A DNA stretch of 64,000 bases from Microcebus murinus (GCF_040939455.1 NC_134129.1:21466001-21530000), one strand, 5' to 3'. Shown: positions 32,037 through 44,177, counted from the stretch's first letter. Translations and numbers: made by a program. The notes: generated by a model not told the origin, from the sequence alone.

Positions 32037-32706
32037 GCTGCTACCTTTGCTACAACTAGGTCCACATCCCTACAATTGCATAGGCCCAAATTCCTGCGCA
32101 GTGAAAGTGGATTTGAGCCGAGCAGCCGCTGCGGGATCACCCTTCTGGACCCGGGGTGCCGTGGCTGCAGTCTCCACCACCCCCTGCTGCTCACCAGACT
32201 CCCTCACCCCCCGGTATTCCCGCCTGACCCAGAGATTCTTTTTCAGTATCAGATCCAAGCTGCAAATAAATTCAAAGCAAGACAGTAGAGGCTTCCCAGA
32301 CAAACCCAACAGTATTAACCATGTTTCTGGAATAAAACCAAACTGGATATAGGTTATACTTACTCACACAGAAGAATTCCATTTTCTAACCCCGTCCGAA
32401 AATCTTTGTCACCGAAACTCCTGCCAGTGACTTGCTGGAAAAGAAAAAAAAAAAAAAAAAAGAGCATAAATTTTTCTTTCTTAATCAGGAAGCTCAACTT
32501 TTTCATTATTATTATTATTATTAATATTTAAGAGCCTTAAAAAAAAAAAAACAAAACTGGTGGCATTCCGAGAATGGCAAAGTTCCGTTAGGCCTGCCCG
32601 AATTTCCTTCCTGAATGGGGAGATCTGCTTACATCAGCTAATGCTGAATTCAGACCATTTCTGTGAAGCTTTTTTTCTATCTACTACCTTAAAAAGTATC
32701 TGTCCT
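32037..32706. other. Unrecognised sequence
   Basis: GC-rich near 32100-32230, then AT-rich with A runs. A short (ATT)n lies at 32505-32525. No gene recognised. Confidence 0.35.
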
Positions 32707-33024
32707 GGAGGGGCGAGGTGGCTCACGCCTGTCATCCTGGCACTCTGGGAGGCCGAGGCGGGAGGATCGCTCGAGGTCAGGAGTTCGAAACCAGCCTGAG
32801 CAAGAGCGAGACCCCGTCTCTATTAAAAATAGAAAGAAATTCATTGACCAACTAAAAATATATATAGAAAAAATTAGCCGGGCACGGTGGTGCATGCCTG
32901 TAGTCCCAGCTACTTGGGAGGCTGAGGCAGGAGGATCGCTTGAGCCTGGGAATTTGAGGTTGCTGTGAGCTAGGCTGACGCCATGGCACTCTAGCCCGGG
33001 CTACAGAGTGAGATTCTGTCTCAA

Positions 33025-33058
<34 letters not shown>
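32707..33058 (+). repeat. Alu (lemur type)
   Basis: Complete dimer. The A tail (33023-33041) continues into a (TA)n run. Confidence 0.95.
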
Positions 33059-33493
33059 TCTCCTCCCTAATAAGAATTTCTTACTCCTTTGGGGCTTTGG
33101 CCTTGAGAAGTCAAGGCCATAGCTCTTTCATTCAGAGAGTCCAACCCACACACACCATCAAAAACTCCCGTGGAAAGTGCCACCCGCAGATAAAGTCCCT
33201 ATTTACTATAACAGTAAGGGACCAGGGCGAGGAGAGCATGTATCAGACCCCTAACCTCAAGAGACTAAACTCCAGACCAGAAGACTAAAGCCGATATCCG
33301 CAAATAGCATGGCAGAGAGGAGAAATAACTGAACGCTGGAGAAGATTAACCATCATGCTGACCAAGACTGACGCCCACTGTCGGTGCCACTGGCTCTCGG
33401 CAGCCCTGTGGCCGAGCCACCAGGGGGACATTTATTTATTTGTGCATCCAGTACATCTTTATTGGGCACCAACGGTATGCCAGGTAACTATGT
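33059..33493. other. Unrecognised sequence
   Basis: No named repeat or gene recognised. Confidence 0.35.
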
Positions 33494-33658
33494 ACAGGGT
33501 CCTCCCTCTGTATCCCCCATGGGGGCCTGGGTCCGGGCGCCTCTCAGATGCCCACATCTGCAGACGCTCACGTCCCTGATACAGAACCGCACAGTTATTT
33601 GCACAAGACCTGTGCACATGCTCCCGCACACGATACATCATCTCTTGGTTACTTATAC
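33494..33658. repeat. Tigger-type (pogo) DNA transposon relic, interrupted by TAF copy 10
   Basis: GTCCTCCCTCTGTATCCCCC, CAGATGCCCACATCTGCAGA, GCTCACGTCCCTGATA and ATCATCTCTTGGTTACTTAT follow the order of a Tigger-type non-autonomous element. The match stops at the TA where TAF copy 10 begins. The far part was not found on the other side. Confidence 0.55.
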
Positions 33659-33660
33659 TA

Positions 33661-34267
33661 CCGTGGTTCCCTGAAAACAAGACCTACCCACAAAACAAGC
33701 CCCAGCAGGGCTTCTAAGCATGTGCGCCATAGAAGCCCCACCTGGAAATACAGCCCTAGTGGTGGGCGTGGCTATGAAAATCAGCCCTAGTGATGGGCGT
33801 GGCTATGAAAATCAGCCCTAGTGATGGGCGTGGCTATGAAAAATCAGCCCTGGTGACGGGCGTGGCTATGAAAATCAGCCCTAGTGATGGGCGTGGCTAT
33901 GAAAATCAGCCCTAGTGATGGGCGTGGCTGCACAGCGCACCTGCACAACCCATGCATGTCATCACGGAGCGGGAAAGAACACGAGCAGCCCTTCTCATCC
34001 GCCCCGTGAGAGCTCTAGTGCTCCACAGGAGAGATCGGGGCCAGTGGTTCTAAAGGAAATAGAGTTGCAAGACATTCAGGATGGGATTCGGGGTTTGGAG
34101 AGTGATGAGGATGTTCCAGAAGAAGACGCCTTCACTCTATTTGAATCAATGTAGACTGTTGTACCGTACTTAAAAAAAAAATAACACAAACCCTGAAAAT
34201 AAGCCCTAGGGTGTCTTCTGGAGGAAAAATAAATAGAAGACCCTGTCTTATTTTTGGGGAAACACAG
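33661..34267 (+). mobile_element. TAF DNA transposon, copy 10
   Basis: TA flanks at 33659-33660 and 34268-34269. About 6 minisatellite units. The open frame 33915-34154 is intact but carries a rearranged acidic tail (ESDEDVPEEDAFTLFESM). Confidence 0.93.
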
Positions 34268-34269
34268 TA

Positions 34270-34420
34270 AACTCTCCCGTCCCCATTGCCTAAGTTCAGG
34301 TTGTATATGCATAACCCGTTTATTTTATGGATGAGGAAAATAACGCCCTGAAAATTAAGTGTCTCGCCCAAGGTCATACAACACAGCTAGCAATAAAGGT
34401 GAGACTAGAATCAGCCCTCC
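34270..34420 (-). repeat. MIR-family SINE relic
   Basis: TATTTTATGGATGAGGAAAA, GCCCAAGGTCATACAACACA and GCTAGCAATAAAGGTGAGAC form the inverted MIR tail-to-core order. Confidence 0.7.
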
Positions 34421-35070
34421 TGTGGCCCGGGCCGAGCTTCACTGCCTGCCTCTGTTCTTCATGGCAGCTATCTGGCTGCACTTTCTTTAATAGCAATAGC
34501 TCCTTATGCCTCTTCCCCTTTCGGCTGGCAAAGAAACAGCCCAGAAGTCCAGGCCTGAGGTTATTTAATCAACGTGATCGGACCATAATTCCCTCCAGCA
34601 CCGGCTCTGAGAGCTTAATATCGAGGATAATAAAATGCCATCTGCAGAACCCATTTATATTTTCATCCTGTCATCAGAAAACCAGAAGGAGCGCTGTTTA
34701 TAGCCACAGATTGACAGACTCTTACCGAAAACAAAATCTAATTAAAAGTAACAGCCGATGCTCAGAACTCCAAAGAGCCCCGGGAGCCTTAAACCCTCTG
34801 ATCCAGCCGTTGTGTGCCCCAGACGCAGAAAATGGGTCAGTCCAGAGACACGTGAGCGGGTTTAAGAGACACCGCATTCGCACTTCCTCAAGCCGCCCTT
34901 GCCTCAAAAACAAGCAGCACAGAAGGTGCAGAGAAAGACAGACAACACTTGAAATGAGGCCTGCCACTACGTAAAGCCCTCTTAGCAACTAACCCTGAGA
35001 GCAGAGGAAAAGAAGAATCCAGAAAGAAACAGGCCAGTGCATGGAGCATTTGTGGGCTACATGTGTTGTT
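34421..35070. other. Single-copy sequence, possible conserved non-coding element
   Basis: Repeat-free, with homeobox-like ATTA cores (TTATTTAATCAACGTGAT, TCTAATTAAAAGTAACAG) and an E-box (CCATCTGCAGAACCC). A 215-codon plus frame spans it but starts in the MIR and has no domain I know. A regulatory role is a guess from composition only. Confidence 0.2.
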
Positions 35071-35418
<348 letters not shown>

Positions 35419-35583
35419 TACAGGATTTGCTTTATTCTGCATCTAAGGATGAGAGAGACTTGGACATATTAGAAAGCTTTGAGAAAGGAGCAGAGTGGGA
35501 GACACTGATCATATACAGGACAACATGTCCAGTGCCTCCTCATCACTTTCTAGGAGTATTTTTCCATATTTATTTTCATTCAT

Positions 35584-35618
35584 TCATTCATTTATGAGAC
35601 AGAGTCATAAATGAATGA
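35584..35618. repeat. Perfect 14-bp fold-back with 7-nt loop
   Basis: TCATTCATTTATGA, loop GACAGAG, then TCATAAATGAATGA. The loop and surroundings read like the first bases of an inverted Alu (GAGACAGAGTC), with nothing more of an Alu following. Confidence 0.85.
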
Positions 35619-35870
35619 CTCCACTCGGCAGCAGCCGAGTGGAGGAACGATCTTCCATGCTCGCACCATCCGTCAGCTCAGGTTGAGTACTGCTGAAAGG
35701 TTCACTCTCAAAGCAGAGTGTTTTCTTTGCTAAACTCATTATTTCTTCCGATGGAGCCAGGAAAGGATGCCGTTTTTAGTGGGCTTTTCTCGGTGGCTGT
35801 GTTTGCTGCCCAAGTTGCAGTCCCTGACCCCCAGGCCAGCGGTACAGGGCTGGTCCCCCCAGCCCTGTAA

Positions 35871-36219
35871 GGCCGGGCGGGCGCAGTGGCTCCCGCCTGT
35901 CATCCCAACTCTCTGGGAGGCCGAGGCGGGAGGATCGCTCAAGATCAGGAGTTCAAAACCAGCCTGAGCAAGAGCGAGACCCCATCTCTACTAAAAATAG
36001 AAAGAAATTAATTGGCCAACTAAAAATATATAGAGAAAAAATTAGCCGGGTGTGGTGGTGCATGCCTGTAGTCCCAGCTACTCGGGAGGCTGAGGTAGGA
36101 GGATCTCTTGAGCCCAGGAGTTGGAGGTTGCTGTGAGCGAGGCTGACGCCACGGCACTCACTCTAGCCTGGGCAACAGAGTGAGACTCTGTCTCAAAAAA
36201 AAAAAAAAAAAAAAAAAAA
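35871..36219 (+). repeat. Alu (lemur type)
   Basis: Complete dimer with a 25-nt A tail. Confidence 0.95.
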
Positions 36220-36947
36220 GACCCACACCATAGAAGGCATGCAATTTACAGCAAAGTTAAGGAAAAGAAAACACACAAGTGCACTTGTGTGTAGATGTTC
36301 GAAGGAGAGAGAGGAGGCAAGTGACAACGGGGTATCCGAGAGGGAAGTCTTCCAAAAAGCGGTGCCGAGCTCAGATGGGCAGGGAGAGGAGGGATGTGTG
36401 CAGAGCAGAGAGAAGCCCCAGGAACAGAAGCACACGGCTGGAATCAACACGCCACAGAATAGATTGCGGGGCACCCCGCAATACAGACGCAAAACCCACG
36501 TTTGACTTCTCCCTTTGAAATTCCGTTGCGGAACACAGCGGCCCGGAATCTTAACCATGAAGCAGCTCTGAGGCACGGAGAGGGTCACATCCAGCCATCC
36601 GGCCATTCGATCCAGTCTCCAGGGCGGTAACCACGAGGCATTTCTTAGACGTATGACTAAGTCATTCCCAAAAAGGCTCCCAGCCAATGCCAGGTGCAGA
36701 AGCAATCACGGCAAAATCTTCACCCATGCCGCCGGCCTGGGGTAGCAGAGCCGGCGAGAGCCAGCAAAGCCGGTTCAAAAATAACTCTGGAAGTTCAGAG
36801 ATCCTGTGACCGAGAAGCAGAAATAGACTTTCGAGTGCTTCTACTTTGGAATATCAGGCATCATTCCACCCCAGCTCTTTCCACCATCCCAGAACATTTA
36901 TCGAAAATCAGCTCAAGGTGAGCCGGCGTCTAAGACAAAGTGTCACC
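36220..36947. other. Unrecognised sequence
   Basis: No gene or named repeat. A 170-codon minus frame (36193-36705) begins inside the Alu tail and is not convincing. Confidence 0.35.
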
Positions 36948-37281
36948 GGCCGGGCGCGGTGGCTCACACCCGTCATCCCAGCACTCTGGGAGGCCGTGGC
37001 GGGAGGATCGCTTGAGCTCAGGAGTTCGAGACCAGGCTGAGCAAGAGCGAGACCCCGTCTCTACAATAAATAAGAAGAAATTAGCCAAACAACTAAAGAT
37101 GGAAAAAATGAGCCGGGCATGGTGGCGCATGCCTGTAGTCCCTGCTACTCGGGAGGCTGAGGCAGGAGGATCGCTGGAACCCAGGAATTTGAGGTTGCTG
37201 TGAGCGAGGCTGATGCCACGGCACTCTAGCCTGGCCAACAGAGTGAGACTCTGTCTCAAAAAAAATAAATAAATAAAAATA
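36948..37281 (+). repeat. Alu (lemur type)
   Basis: Complete dimer ending in an AAATAAATAAATAAA-type tail. Confidence 0.95.
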
Positions 37282-37949
37282 TAAAATAAAACAAAGCATC
37301 ATAATGCCTGGAGTCACAATACATTGCAGTTTAACTTCATCATAATGTGATTATCACAATAATAAATACATATAAAAATATTTTTTGTGCTCAGAAGTTA
37401 GAGCTAACACACAATAGCTTAAAATGTATCTGTTAACCTGATGTATCTGATAGTGTAAAATGTATCTTTTGCTTTCTACAATTTCTGTTCCTTTTTCACA
37501 TAGACAACTGTTTCAAGATTTCTACCAACAATTCAAAACGTCAACCTTCAGACCTGATCAGTCTTTCATCTACATTTTCAAAAAAAAAAAAAACCAACAA
37601 ATTATATGCCTAATTTTGGAAAGACTGGTTATTCTCAGACACACAAAAAAAGGTCACTCTCCAAAATCCTGGGAAAGCTAGCAATACCTCCTTTTGCACC
37701 TAAACACAAGAACCGGCTCTTTCTTTCCCCTAAGAGAGTCCTTTGGACCCAGACCCTTGTAACTTCTGATCTCCACCTTCTTCTCTTCTTCCCACTGCTG
37801 GCCAAGCTGAAGGGTCTTCACCTCTCTCCATATGGCAGTCTTGCTATATATATGTTTAAACGTTTCCCACTGTCTGAAGCTTGAGCCCTAGCTCCTTGGA
37901 CTGCTGATGAAGGAATCTGCTACAAGTGTGTCTTCTGCTACATCCTCAC
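37282..37949. other. Unrecognised AT-rich sequence
   Basis: No gene or named repeat recognised with confidence. Confidence 0.35.
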
Positions 37950-38160
37950 CCATGTTCATTTGCTCATGCCGTTGGCCATAGCTAGAATGCCTTCGCCCTA
38001 TTTATGTCTATTTATGTCTAACCCCATCATCAAATCTCGAGATACAGACAACACTAAGATTTCCCTAAACTACCCGCTAGTCCCTCTACTCCTTAGTAAA
38101 CCAAATTTTCTTCTGCTCCTGAAGCACATCCTGTCTTTTGTAGGTGACATAATCTACGAT
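37950..38160 (+). repeat. Possible L2 LINE relic
   Basis: GCCATAGCTAGAATGCCTTC recalls the L2 3' region, but the match is weak. Confidence 0.3.
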
Positions 38161-38164
38161 TTAT

Positions 38165-38330
38165 TATAGTCAGAAGATCTGGGTTCAAACCCCACTTATG
38201 CCGCTGACTAAGCTATGCGATTTGGGGCAGAAACCTCTGCCCAGGTGGCTCTTTCTCTGCCTATAAAATTGCGGGAAAATGATGGCATTGGTCTCGTAGG
38301 GAAGGATGACGTGAGATTATGTATTACGAG
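38165..38330 (+). repeat. MIR-family SINE relic
   Basis: GTCAGAAGATCTGGGTTCAA and ACCCCACTTATGCCGCTGAC match the MIR head. Downstream CTGCCTATAAAATTGCGGG and ATGATGGCATTGGTCTCGTA fit its tail. Confidence 0.65.
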
Positions 38331-38563
38331 AGCCCACCGAAAACTGCAAGTGATCAAACAAACGTAATTTACAAAACGTCACTGGCCTTGAATTGTCGTT
38401 AATATGTGTGCGTTTTGTCGCTGTGACCCTGAGCAGATTCGTCCGTTCGACGGTTTTTTTTACAGAGCACATAATTTTGTGCCTGACACTGGGGGCGACA
38501 GTCCCCGAATTCATGGCACCCCCTAGTAGACAAGACAGGCGACGAGCCATGGAATGTAGAATA

Positions 38564-38812
38564 CCGCGTTTCCCGGAAAACGAGACCTACCCATCAAATA
38601 AGCCCCAGCAGGATTTCTAAGCATTCGGGGTTTGGAGAGTGAGGATGATGTTCCAGAAGAAGATGACTTGACTATAGTGGAATAAATGGAGATGGTTGTC
38701 CCGTACTTAAAAAATAAATAAATAAATAACACATCCCCTGAAAATAAGCCCTAGGGTGTCTTCTTGAGGAAAAATAAATAGAAGATCCTGTCTTATTTTG
38801 GGGGAGATACAG
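38564..38812 (+). mobile_element. TAF DNA transposon, copy 11 (internal deletion, MITE-like)
   Basis: A 249-bp derivative with TA flanks (38562-38563 and 38813-38814) and both TIRs. It lacks everything from the left block to the GGTTTGGAGAGTGAGGATGA part of the frame. The junction reads TAAGCATTCGGGGTTT. The minisatellite is entirely gone, and only the acidic-tail codons remain. Confidence 0.93.
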
Positions 38813-38999
38813 TAGAAATCTACCACTCTTCATCAGCTGTGATGTTGTTTCCGGTCAGGAGTCTACCATGAAAACACTCCAGTGGTTTCTCCGCATCCGC
38901 TTCCCATCCCCCCTCCCTTCTCCCAATCCTTTTCCTTTAGCGTGGGATCTTCTTGGAACCCAAATTCAATCTTGTCACCCCCTTCCCTAACTCTTTTTA

Positions 39000-39342
39000 T
39001 TTTTGTGTGTGTGTTTGTTTTTGAGACAGAGTCTCGCTGTGTCGCCCAGGCTAGAGTGAGTGCCGTGGCGTCAGCCTCGCTCACAGCAACCTCAGACTCC
39101 TGGGCTCATGCGATCCTCCTGCCTCAGCCTCCTCCCGAGTAGCTGGGACTATAGGCATGCGCCACCACGCCCGGCTGATTTTTTCTTTATATATTTTTAG
39201 TTGGCCAATTCATTTCTTTCTATTTTTAGTAGAGACAGGGGTCTCGCTCTTGCTCAGGCTGGTTTCGAACTTGAGCGATCCTCCCGCCTCGGCCTCCCAG
39301 AGTGCCAGGATGACAGGCATGAGCCACCGGAGCCCGGCCAAC
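39000..39342 (-). repeat. Alu (lemur type) with target duplication
   Basis: Inverted dimer flanked by CCCTAACTCTTTTTA at 38985-38999 and 39343-39357, a perfect 15-bp duplication. Confidence 0.97.
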
Positions 39343-39544
39343 CCCTAACTCTTTTTAAAGAACAGTTCCGTGGCGAGCTTCGCACCAGTCCTGCGTCCGG
39401 CCGACTTGTCTGCAAGGCCCTGCAAGGCCGTGCCCTTCTCCTGCCCACACCTGCAGGCAGGCGTCGGTCGGGCTCTGCTCACCTGTTCTCTGAGCCCCTG
39501 CTCTAGCGCCCCTCCTGCCGTCCCCCACACTTACCACGTCCCCT

Positions 39545-39800
39545 CCCAGCACTGGGCCGTGCACACGCTCTCTCCTCCTCCCGGAAGGCTCTTTCCCTCT
39601 TTTTCCTTCTTACCTTCTACTCCTTTTTCAGATTCCTAACCGGGAGCCCATTTCTTGAGCAGCTCAAGTCCCCGTCATTCTAAGCTCTCCTGGCGTTGTT
39701 ATGTTTTTCCTTTCTGGAGCTCACGACAGTTGCCGTTTTACTTTTGTGGGTGATTATTTTGTTAAATAATCTGTCTTCTACCCCCAACCTCCTTCCCCAT
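39545..39800 (+). repeat. L2 LINE relic (3' region)
   Basis: GCACACGCTCTCTCC, GGAAGGCTCTTTCCCTC, CATTCTAAGCTCTCC, GTGATTATTTTGTTAA and TCTGTCTTCTACCCCC follow the order of the L2 3' end. Diverged. Confidence 0.6.
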
Positions 39801-39833
39801 TGTATTTCTTTATTTTTTCAATAATTCAATTTA

Positions 39834-40012
39834 AAAAAATTTTTTTTTTAATTTTTGAGGCAGGAACTCACTCTTGGTGCCCAGGCTGGAGTGCAGTGGC
39901 ATCATCTGATCATCATAGCTCACTGCAACCTCAAAATCCTGGGCTCAAGCCATCCTCCTGCCCCGGCCTCCCAACGTGCTAGAATTCCAGGTGTGAGCCA
40001 CCCTGCCCGGCC
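39834..40012 (-). repeat. Old Alu-like monomer (FLAM/AluJ-like)
   Basis: A single inverted arm of about 175 bp with GGCTGGAGTGCAGTGGCATC instead of the lemur-type GAGTGAGTGCCGTGG. This is the ancestral form, so it is older than the lemur Alus nearby. Confidence 0.8.
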
Positions 40013-40104
40013 CTCATTACATTTCTGTGTTGAGCATGGTGTCTTTCTGACCATGTTTGGGTACCTCCAAACACTTGTTGAATCAGTTAATAACCTGCAA
40101 AGTA

Positions 40105-40536
40105 CCGTCTTTCCACCAAAATAAGACAGGGTCTTCTATTTATTTTTCCCCAAGAAGACACCCTAGGGCTTATTTTCAGGGAATGTGTTATTTTCCCCTC
40201 AAAGCCTCAGCTTGCAGCACGCACAGGATGGCCGGGACCCGACAGGGGGAGCCGACCTTGTTGGTGGGGCTGCCCGCATCTTTCCGGTCACCTCTGGGAT
40301 AGTAGCCGTCACGACCGGGCGGATGAGAAGGGTTGCTCGTGTTCTTTCCCGCTCCACGACGACACGCATGGGTTGTGCAGACGCGCTGCGCAGCCACGCC
40401 CGTCACTAGGGCTGATTTTCATAGCCACGCCCGTCACTAGGGCTGATTTTCGGGGTGGGGCTTCTATGGCGCACATGCTTAGACATCCTGCTGGGGCTTG
40501 TTTTATGGGTAGATCTTAATTTTCGGGGAAACACGG
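40105..40536 (-). mobile_element. TAF DNA transposon, copy 12 (alternative module)
   Basis: TA flanks at 40103-40104 and 40537-40538. Two minisatellite units. The segment 40191-40317 replaces the standard acidic frame and matches the module of copy 4 (with GGTGGGGCTGCCCGC and ATCTTTCCGGTCACCTCTGG), defining a second subfamily. Confidence 0.92.
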
Positions 40537-40538
40537 TA

Positions 40539-42293
40539 CCAATTTAATTTTTTAAAGACTCAGGTTCTGTATTCCAGACACCTATCTTAGATTTACTGGC
40601 AAAGTCAGAAAAAAAATAAATAAATAAAACCAACACGAAACCTTTCTCATTTTCTCCTGTTCTGAGCCCTAAACATAGACCATACAGACTCTGCTCTTGG
40701 CTACGATGGGCACCCAAATGTGGCTGTACCCTAAAGGTGTATACCCTTTTGTCCCTAAAGGCAAAAAAGGGACTTGTAGGAATTCAGTTGTGCCACCTTC
40801 CCCAAGCTCTTCAGGAGGTCTTCGGGGTTTGGAGAAAGCACTTCAGAGGAAAATGAAAATAAAAATAAAAAGCATGACTCTTCCTCAAGTCGTTCTCTCT
40901 GTGCATAACTCGCTTTGGAGCCTTCCAGGGGGGTGTAGACGGTCACAGCAGTACAGAAGACAACGGGTTCGATCTTCGGGTGGTTCGCAATCGGGGGCCC
41001 ACCCAAGCTGCCTCACCCCAAGGCAATTTAGGAGCCGTGCCCTGCCCGTGATCAAAGTCCCCCTGGCCTTTCACGTGACACAAACTACATCGTGAGAGAC
41101 CAACGTGTGCGGTTAAACCTACGTTCACTGACCTCATGTAGAGACGGAATTCCAATACAAACCCTGCAAAAAATAAATAAATAAATAAAGGTCTATTTTA
41201 AATTTCCGGACCAATTACAAGCGAGGCGAAATTCTGCCTTTTGCCAGCTGTATTACTTTTGCAGGGGGAGGGGGGGGGGGAAGAAAAGAAGCCAAACAGT
41301 CTTTTTTTTCCTCTTTTATGTCTCATACCCAAGCCACAAGCCAGCAAACTCTGGTATTTACTCCAATGTTAATAAAAAGTAAATTGCTTTGTGGTTTTTG
41401 GGTCACTGGGTATAAAAACTTTGTGCCTCCTTCGGTTTACGCCGCGTACGAAAAGCTCAAAATCTTAAGAGGAGGCATCCTAGACCGATTGATGACTTAC
41501 GTATGCTTTGCTGCGCCACTCAGAGCATTTCTGCAGTTTTATGTTTGAATTGCTTCTGCTTTCCTGAGCCAAACGCTCTCACGGTTCCTGTGGGATTCTT
41601 TTCCCCTTCTCCTTCTATCTTTCGACCTTCACGATGCCAGAACTCTTTCTTTTTTTTTTTTTTTCCTTCTTGAGAGATCTCCTGGAATCACAATCTACTC
41701 CAGCAGGAAACCAAACCCACGAGAAGTTCTGTGACCAACAAGAACTCTCGACTCAACCCGTAAGTTACCAATTTTTTTTTTCTTTTTTCTCCAGGGAGAT
41801 GGAACCTAATTAACCCTCTTTGCAGTCGCTTTTTTTTTTTTTTTTAATTTCCTGAAGGATGCACGTTGACGAGCACAGACAACTTGAAAAGAACATGCTA
41901 GGACCTAATACACGTATGTCAAACACACGGCCCCCTCTCCATCCATCAAACCCTCCTGCCAGACGTCGTCGGGGCTGCACACGCTCAGAGTTCTGCGTTT
42001 TCGCAAGTCCCTCCTTCCATCAGCCAGATGCTCGAGCAGACAGTTCCCTTCGTGATGATTCATCGTTCGGAGAGAACTTCGCAGCCTTGAGCAGCAACCC
42101 TCTTGCCGACACCGGCCAAAATGCTAAGTGGGTTGGTCGGTCTTCTGGGAGCCGTCCAAAAACATGCTGCTGATTTAGACGGCCCCGCAGGGAAATCCAT
42201 CCCGGGCTCGGCCCCGATGAAGGGCTGTGGGACGCACAGGTTCATTCCATTAGGGTCTCACTCAGGTCTGAGCACTTCTTTCCTTTATGCTTT
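40539..42293. other. Unrecognised mostly single-copy sequence
   Basis: In 1.75 kb no named repeat or gene was recognised. G-, A- and T-runs occur near 41260-41280, 41648-41664 and 41829-41845. The stretch 41190-41560 is repeat-free with conserved-looking ATTA cores. Confidence 0.35.
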
Positions 42294-42609
42294 TTTGTTT
42301 TGAGACATAGTCTCGCTCTGTTGCCTGGGCTAGAGTGAGTGCCGTGGCGTCAGCCTAGCTCACAGCAACCTCAGACTCCTGGGCTCAGGCGATCCTCCTG
42401 CCTCAGCCTCCCGAGTAGCTGGGACTACAGGCATGTGCCACCATGCCCGGCTAATTTTTCTATGTATTTTTTAGTTGTCCGGATAACTCCTTTCTATTTT
42501 TAGTAGAGACGGGGGTCTCGCTCTGGCTCAGGCTGGTTTCGAACTCCTGACCTTGAGTGATCCTCCCACCTCGGCCTCCCAGAGTCCTAGGATGACAGGC
42601 GTGAGTCAT
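42294..42609 (-). repeat. Alu (lemur type), 5' end missing
   Basis: Inverted copy that stops at GGCGTGAGTCATTG, where the next Alu's T tail begins. Confidence 0.93.
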
Positions 42610-42917
42610 TGTTTTTTTCTTTTTCTTTTTTTGAAACAGAGTCTCACTCTGTTGCCCAGGCTAGAGTGAGTGCCGTGGCGTCAGCCTCGCTCACAGCAAC
42701 CTCCAACTCCCGCGCTCAAGTGATCCTCCTGCCTCAGCCTCCCAAGTAGCTGGGACTACAGGCATGCGCCATCATACCCGGGTAATTTTTTCTAAATATT
42801 TTTAGTTGGCCAATTGATTTCCTTCTATTTTTTTTAGTAGAGACGGGATCTCACTCTCGCTCAGGCTGGTTTTGAACTCCTGACCTTGAGCGATCCTCCC
42901 TCCTCGGCCTCCCAGAC
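42610..42917 (-). repeat. Alu (lemur type), second of a head-to-tail pair
   Basis: Inverted copy directly joined to the previous Alu. It ends early at CGGCCTCCCAGA, so its 5' end is lost too. Confidence 0.93.
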
Positions 42918-42989
42918 CTTTAGCCATTTTAAGCAATCAAAGAAATATTATTATAAGTTCAAACAAAGCGCGTGATAGCATTGCCGGGA

Positions 42990-43180
42990 CTCGGGAGAGA
43001 GAAACGTGGGTTCCAGAGCGGGAACACCGGGCTGCGTAACCCGCCCCCATCCAGCCACCTCTTCCTAACCATGAGTGAGTCACGATGAGAGACTCTCTGC
43101 CTCAGTTTCCCCCTGAGAAATTGAAGGTAACAATAGCACCCACCTCGTGGTGCCTTCGTGAACATTCAACAAATGAATAA
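42990..43180 (+). repeat. MIR-family SINE relic
   Basis: CTGCCTCAGTTTCCCCCTGA and TTGAAGGTAACAATAGCACC match the MIR 3' half. Confidence 0.7.
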
Positions 43181-43613
43181 ATGTCCAGGAGTATCCGTGT
43201 TTAGACACCTGGCGTACGGGGACCGCTGTGCAAAAGTCCGCTATCTCTAGTTCCACAAAACCCCAAGCAAACCAGACGATTGCATCTTGAGTGTTTAAAC
43301 AAGTGGAAGGTAACGAGGAGCAAGAGAAGCATTCAGAGATGAGTCGTTTAAGAAAGTAATTTTAAAGACGGCAATTTCCAGCGGTCCGGTGTGGCAGCCC
43401 TTCCCACGGGCAAGTTTCAGGGGAAGTGAGGATAGCAGGAAGCAGGCATCTCCTCGCCACTGGGAAGTCGCCCTGGCCCTGAGTGTCCGTCAGCTACACA
43501 AACTGGAACCAAGGGCTCATGTCCGAGAGGAAAGCGACACACCTGCCCAGCCACTCACGACAGCACACACGAAACGAGAGGGCAGCGGAGGGTCCTGTGA
43601 CTCAAGCAAGTCA
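43181..43613. other. Unrecognised sequence
   Basis: Single-copy sequence before the polypyrimidine tract. No gene recognised. Confidence 0.35.
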
Positions 43614-43635
43614 CTCTTCTTTCTTTCTTTCTTTT

Positions 43636-43701
<66 letters not shown>

Positions 43702-44002
43702 TTCCTTCCTTCCTTCCTTCCTTCCTTCCCTCCCTCTCTCCCTCCCTTCCTCTTTCTTCCTTCCTTCTTTCCTTCCTTCCTTCCTTCCTTCCCTCCCTCC
43801 TTCCCTCCCTCCCTCTTCCTTCCTTCCTTCCTTCCTTCCTTCCTTCCTTCCTTCCTTCCCTCCCTCCCTCCCTCTTCCTTCCTTCCTTCCTTCCTTCCTT
43901 CCTTCCTTCCCTCCCTCCCTCCCTTCCTCTTTCTTCCTTCCTTCCTTCCTTCCTTCCTTCCTTCCTTCCTTCCTTCCTTCCCTCCCTCCCTCCCTCCCTC
44001 CC

Positions 44003-44048
<46 letters not shown>

Positions 44049-44090
44049 TTCCTTCCTTCCTTCCTTCCTTCCCTCCCTCCCTCTTTCTTT

Positions 44091-44177
<87 letters not shown>

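Noticed and set aside
34327..34974. 215-codon frame
   Set aside because: The start codon lies in a MIR relic and no domain is recognisable. Kept only as possible non-coding conserved DNA.
36193..36705. 170-codon minus frame
   Set aside because: Its C-terminal part is encoded by an Alu poly(A) tract and the rest matches nothing known.
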